NCBI GenBank assembly: GCA_020720965.1
Contig: DYNS01000006.1
Coordinates: forward strand, 1-24,548
Reading direction: 5' to 3'
DNA: 24,548 bases
Source of the DNA: Anaerolinea sp.
GTDB lineage: Bacteria > Chloroflexota > Anaerolineae > Anaerolineales > Villigracilaceae
Part shown: positions 22,613 to 24,548 of the stretch, in pieces
Layout: every line of letters starts with the position of its first letter
Position numbering within the stretch: the first letter of the stretch is position 1
Made by a program: the position numbers and the translations under genes
The notes under the pieces: model-generated
The model's database searches: none
Told to the model about the DNA's origin: nothing
The model's input: only the letters and a program-made list of their open reading frames with translations

Positions 22613-22648
22613 TGTCAGTGGGTAGTTATAGAAAACTACCCACTGACA
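22613..22648 (+). repeat. Perfect 15-bp hairpin after the receptor gene
   Basis: TGTCAGTGGGTAGTT (22613-22627) and AACTACCCACTGACA (22634-22648) are exact reverse complements around the 6-nt loop ATAGAA. It is the strongest hairpin of the repeat family. It lacks a T-run and may stabilise the receptor mRNA 3' end or reduce downstream transporter expression. Confidence 0.9.
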
Positions 22649-22680
22649 CTACCCATTGACACCACCTACTGACACTGCCC
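22639..22680 (+). repeat. Three 13-nt repeats abutting the livG-type start codon
   Basis: CCCACTGACACTA (22639-22651), CCCATTGACACCA (22652-22664) and CCTACTGACACTG (22665-22677) run in tandem, followed by CCC and the ATG at 22681. There is no room for, and no trace of, a Shine-Dalgarno site. Confidence 0.88.
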
Positions 22681-23448
22681 ATGCCCCCCATCTTCCAAAC
22701 CCTTCACCTCACCAAAGCCTTTGGCGCCCTGGTTGCTGTGGACGATGTCAGCATCCAGGTTCAGCAAAACTCCTTTCATGCCATCATCGGACCCAACGGC
22801 GCAGGCAAGACTACCTTCTTTAACCTGCTTTCCGGCAACCTGGAGCCGACCGCCGGGCAAGTCCTCTTTAAGGGGCGCGACATCACCCACCAACCGGTAC
22901 ACCGCACCATTCACTTTGGCATCGGGCGCTCGTTTCAAATCACCAACATCTTCCCCAGCCTCACCGTCTTCGAGAACATCCGCCTGGCGGCGCAGGCAAT
23001 GGGCAAAGACAACTTCGCCTTCTGGCGGGCGGCTTCCGCCTTTCGACAATACGAAGACCGCGCCTGGCAGGTGATAGAAAAAGTGGGCCTCAAAGACCGG
23101 GCGCTCGCCCCCGCCCGCACCCTCCCACACGGCGACCAGCGCAAACTGGAACTGGGCATGATTCTCGCCCCCGACCCCGAAGTCCTGCTCCTGGACGAAC
23201 CCACCGCGGGCATGGCATCCGAACAAGTGCCGGAACTGATTGCCCTCATCCAGGAAATTCAACGCACCGGCGGCAAAACTGTCATGCTTGTAGAACACAA
23301 CATGAACGTTGTGATGAGTGTCTGCGACCGAATCACCGTCATGCACCAGGGCAAAGTCCTTGCCGAAGGCACACCCGCCGAAATCGCCGCCAACAAAGAA
23401 GTCCAAACCGCCTACCTCGGCGGCTTATACGACCTCACCGCCCTCTAA
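22681..23448 (+). CDS. livG: Liv-type ABC transporter ATPase (LivG-like)
   Basis: This 255-residue cytoplasmic ATPase would power the importer. Walker A is 'GPNGAGKTT' (37-45). The signature is the unusual 'LPHGDQRKLELGM' in place of LSGGQ or the LivG consensus LSYGQQRRLE. Walker B is 'VLLLDEPTAGM', and the H-loop is in 'VMLVEHNMNVV'. 'GIGRSFQITNIFPSLTVFENI' is the typical LivG Q-loop region. The ATG at 22681 directly follows repeat DNA and has no ribosome-binding site. The downstream ATPase gene starts 34 nt after its stop. Confidence 0.95.
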   Translation: MPPIFQTLHLTKAFGALVAVDDVSIQVQQNSFHAIIGPNGAGKTTFFNLLSGNLEPTAGQVLFKGRDITHQPVHRTIHFGIGRSFQITNIFPSLTVFENIRLAAQAMGKDNFAFWRAASAFRQYEDRAWQVIEKVGLKDRALAPARTLPHGDQRKLELGMILAPDPEVLLLDEPTAGMASEQVPELIALIQEIQRTGGKTVMLVEHNMNVVMSVCDRITVMHQGKVLAEGTPAEIAANKEVQTAYLGGLYDLTAL

Positions 23449-23482
23449 CACTGACCACTGAAACTACCCACTGACACCGACC
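23449..23482 (+). repeat. Heptad repeats between the two ATPase genes
   Basis: The whole 34-nt spacer is repeat-like: CACTGAC, CACTGAA, ACTACCC, ACTGACA, CCGACC. It begins at the base after the livG-type stop and ends at the ATG of the next gene. Confidence 0.85.
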
Positions 23483-24187
23483 ATGACCAATCTCCTCGAA
23501 GTTCACGCCATCCACACCTACATTGGGCAATACCACATCCTGCAAGGGGTGGATGTGCGCGTACCGCAAGGCAGCATCACCGCCCTGTTGGGGCGTAACG
23601 GCGCAGGCAAAACCACCACCCTCAAAAGCATTTTGGGGCTAACCCCGCCGCGTCAGGGCAGTGTAGTCTTTCAGGGGCGCACCATCAGCGGAATGCGCTC
23701 CTTCGATATAGCCGCCCTCGGCATCGGCTTTGTTCCCGAACACCGCGCCATCTTCCGCGACCTTTCAGTGGAGGAAAATCTCAAAATCGCCGAGCGCAAA
23801 AAAGGCGACTACCTCCGCAAGCAGGAACTCATCTTCAGCCTCTTCCCCGACCTGAAGCGCCTCCTGCACCTCCCCGGGACGAGCCTCAGCGGCGGACAGC
23901 AGCAAATGCTGGCAATCGCCCGCGCCCTCGTTCCAGAAAATCATCTGCTCCTTATAGACGAACCCAGCGAAGGGCTTGCCCCCGTCATCATCGAGAGCAT
24001 GATGACCGCCCTCCGCCAAATTTCGGCGCAATCCACCATCATCCTGGTCGAGCAAAACTTCCTGGTCGCCAGTCAACTCGCCGAATACTACGTCATCATC
24101 GAAGAAGGGCGCTCCGTCCAAAGTGGCAACATGAAAGACCTGAAGCAAGACAAAGCCACCATCCATCGTTATTTAGGCGCGGCGTAA
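23483..24187 (+). CDS. livF: Liv-type ABC transporter ATPase (LivF-like)
   Basis: This is the second ATPase of the importer, 234 residues. It has Walker A 'GRNGAGKTTT' (37-46), Q-loop region 'GIGFVPEHRAIFRDLSVEEN', canonical signature 'LSGGQQQMLAIARAL', Walker B 'LLIDEPSEGL' and H-loop 'IILVEQNF'. The 'VPEHRAIFRDLSVEENL' segment and length are typical of LivF. It would form a heterodimer with the LivG-like subunit. No ribosome-binding site is seen before the ATG, so translation may depend on coupling or leader-independent initiation. Confidence 0.95.
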   Translation: MTNLLEVHAIHTYIGQYHILQGVDVRVPQGSITALLGRNGAGKTTTLKSILGLTPPRQGSVVFQGRTISGMRSFDIAALGIGFVPEHRAIFRDLSVEENLKIAERKKGDYLRKQELIFSLFPDLKRLLHLPGTSLSGGQQQMLAIARALVPENHLLLIDEPSEGLAPVIIESMMTALRQISAQSTIILVEQNFLVASQLAEYYVIIEEGRSVQSGNMKDLKQDKATIHRYLGAA

Positions 24188-24248
24188 TGGACAGTTTCAG
24201 CGGGTTCTCTCCAACACAAAAGCAGATTCAGAAGACAAGTAGGCAGGT

Positions 24249-24548
24249 ATGGCGCTGATTTTTCGTAAAAACAAAGTTCTTATCCTTACCCTTGGCATAT
24301 TCGCCGCGCTCTTCCTTGCCGCCGCGCAAGGCATGGAACGCAAAGATTTTCTCATCACCCTTCTGCGCGGGCTATCGGTTGGCTCCCTCACTTTTTTGGT
24401 CGCCTCCGGCTTCTCGCTCATCTTCGGTCTGCTAGATGTGCTTAATCTCGCGCACGGCACTCTTTTTATGATTGGCGCTTACCTCGGGTGGACCGTTTAC
24501 GTCCGCCCGGACACCTTTGTAGATTTACTCACCCCCCTCGCCCTCGCC
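24249..24548 (+). CDS. livH: Liv-type ABC transporter permease (LivH-like), partial
   Basis: The first 100 codons are in the window; the gene continues past the right edge. The product starts MALIFRKNKVLILTLGIF, with a hydrophobic first segment (about 10-28), and continues 'LLRGLSVGSLTFLVASGFSL', 'IFGLLDVLNLAHGTLFMIGA' and 'YLGWTVYV'. The 'GLxxVLNxAHGxLxMxGAY' pattern is diagnostic for LivH-type inner-membrane permeases. An in-frame TAG at 24240-24242 excludes an upstream start. AGGCAGG just before the ATG is a weak ribosome-binding site. The gene lies 61 nt after the LivF-like gene. Confidence 0.92.
   Translation, partial: MALIFRKNKVLILTLGIFAALFLAAAQGMERKDFLITLLRGLSVGSLTFLVASGFSLIFGLLDVLNLAHGTLFMIGAYLGWTVYVRPDTFVDLLTPLALA

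Noticed and set aside
11910..23482. Repeats as insertion sequence or MITE ends
   Set aside because: No transposase, no constant terminal inverted repeats and no target duplications are visible; arms vary in length and unit number.

Overview
The window is GC-rich bacterial DNA (close to 60% G+C by eye), gene-dense, with no rRNA or tRNA seen. Long MalT-like ATPase/BTAD regulators, a short 'SFILRF...IRHVQSGE' protein, two-PAS HD-GYP proteins and a catabolic cluster next to a Liv-type ABC transporter together suggest a Chloroflexota bacterium of Anaerolineae type. That is inference from protein style, not a marker gene.

Layout. (1) 1-1756, minus strand: chemotaxis genes, a cheA-type kinase overlapping a truncated downstream gene (possibly cheC-like). 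(2) 1937-4436, plus: htpG, a strong hairpin, and a GNAT acetyltransferase. (3) 4674-10517, plus: three overlapping genes forming one signalling operon: a CarH-like cobalamin-binding (probable photosensor) protein without a DNA-binding domain, a PAS-PAS-HD-GYP phosphodiesterase, and a 1055-residue ATPase/TPR/BTAD transcription factor. (4) 10514-11629, minus: a lipoprotein with a glycosidase-like fold, convergent with the regulator. (5) 11685-11903: a 72-residue conserved-looking protein. (6) 11940-21073, plus: an acyl-CoA metabolism cluster: KAS III-like enzyme, four-helix-bundle protein read in frame into an acyl-CoA ligase, alpha/beta hydrolase, SCP-x-type thiolase with its DUF35 partner, SDR dehydrogenase, second acyl-CoA ligase, second alpha/beta hydrolase. 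(7) 21205-24548, plus: a Liv-type ABC importer (lipoprotein receptor, two ATPases, and a permease cut by the window edge).

Functionally, region 7 probably imports a carboxylate or amino-acid-like compound. Region 6 could release it (hydrolases), activate it to a CoA thioester (two ligases), oxidise it (SDR) and cleave or condense it (thiolase/DUF35, KAS III-like). The substrate cannot be read from sequence.

The most unusual feature is a family of short tandem repeats with 7-nt or 13-nt periods, based on CACTGAC/CACTTNN and their complements. They fill nearly every spacer from 11.9 to 24.2 kb and none that I saw before 11.9 kb. They form hairpins around an AGAAAAC core, supply stop codons and short C-terminal tails to several genes, abut Shine-Dalgarno sites or start codons, form the in-frame linker between the four-helix-bundle gene and the ligase, and occur as four perfect heptads inside the ligase coding sequence. 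The second main point is the B12 sensor/HD-GYP/BTAD operon, a plausible light- or B12-responsive signalling chain.
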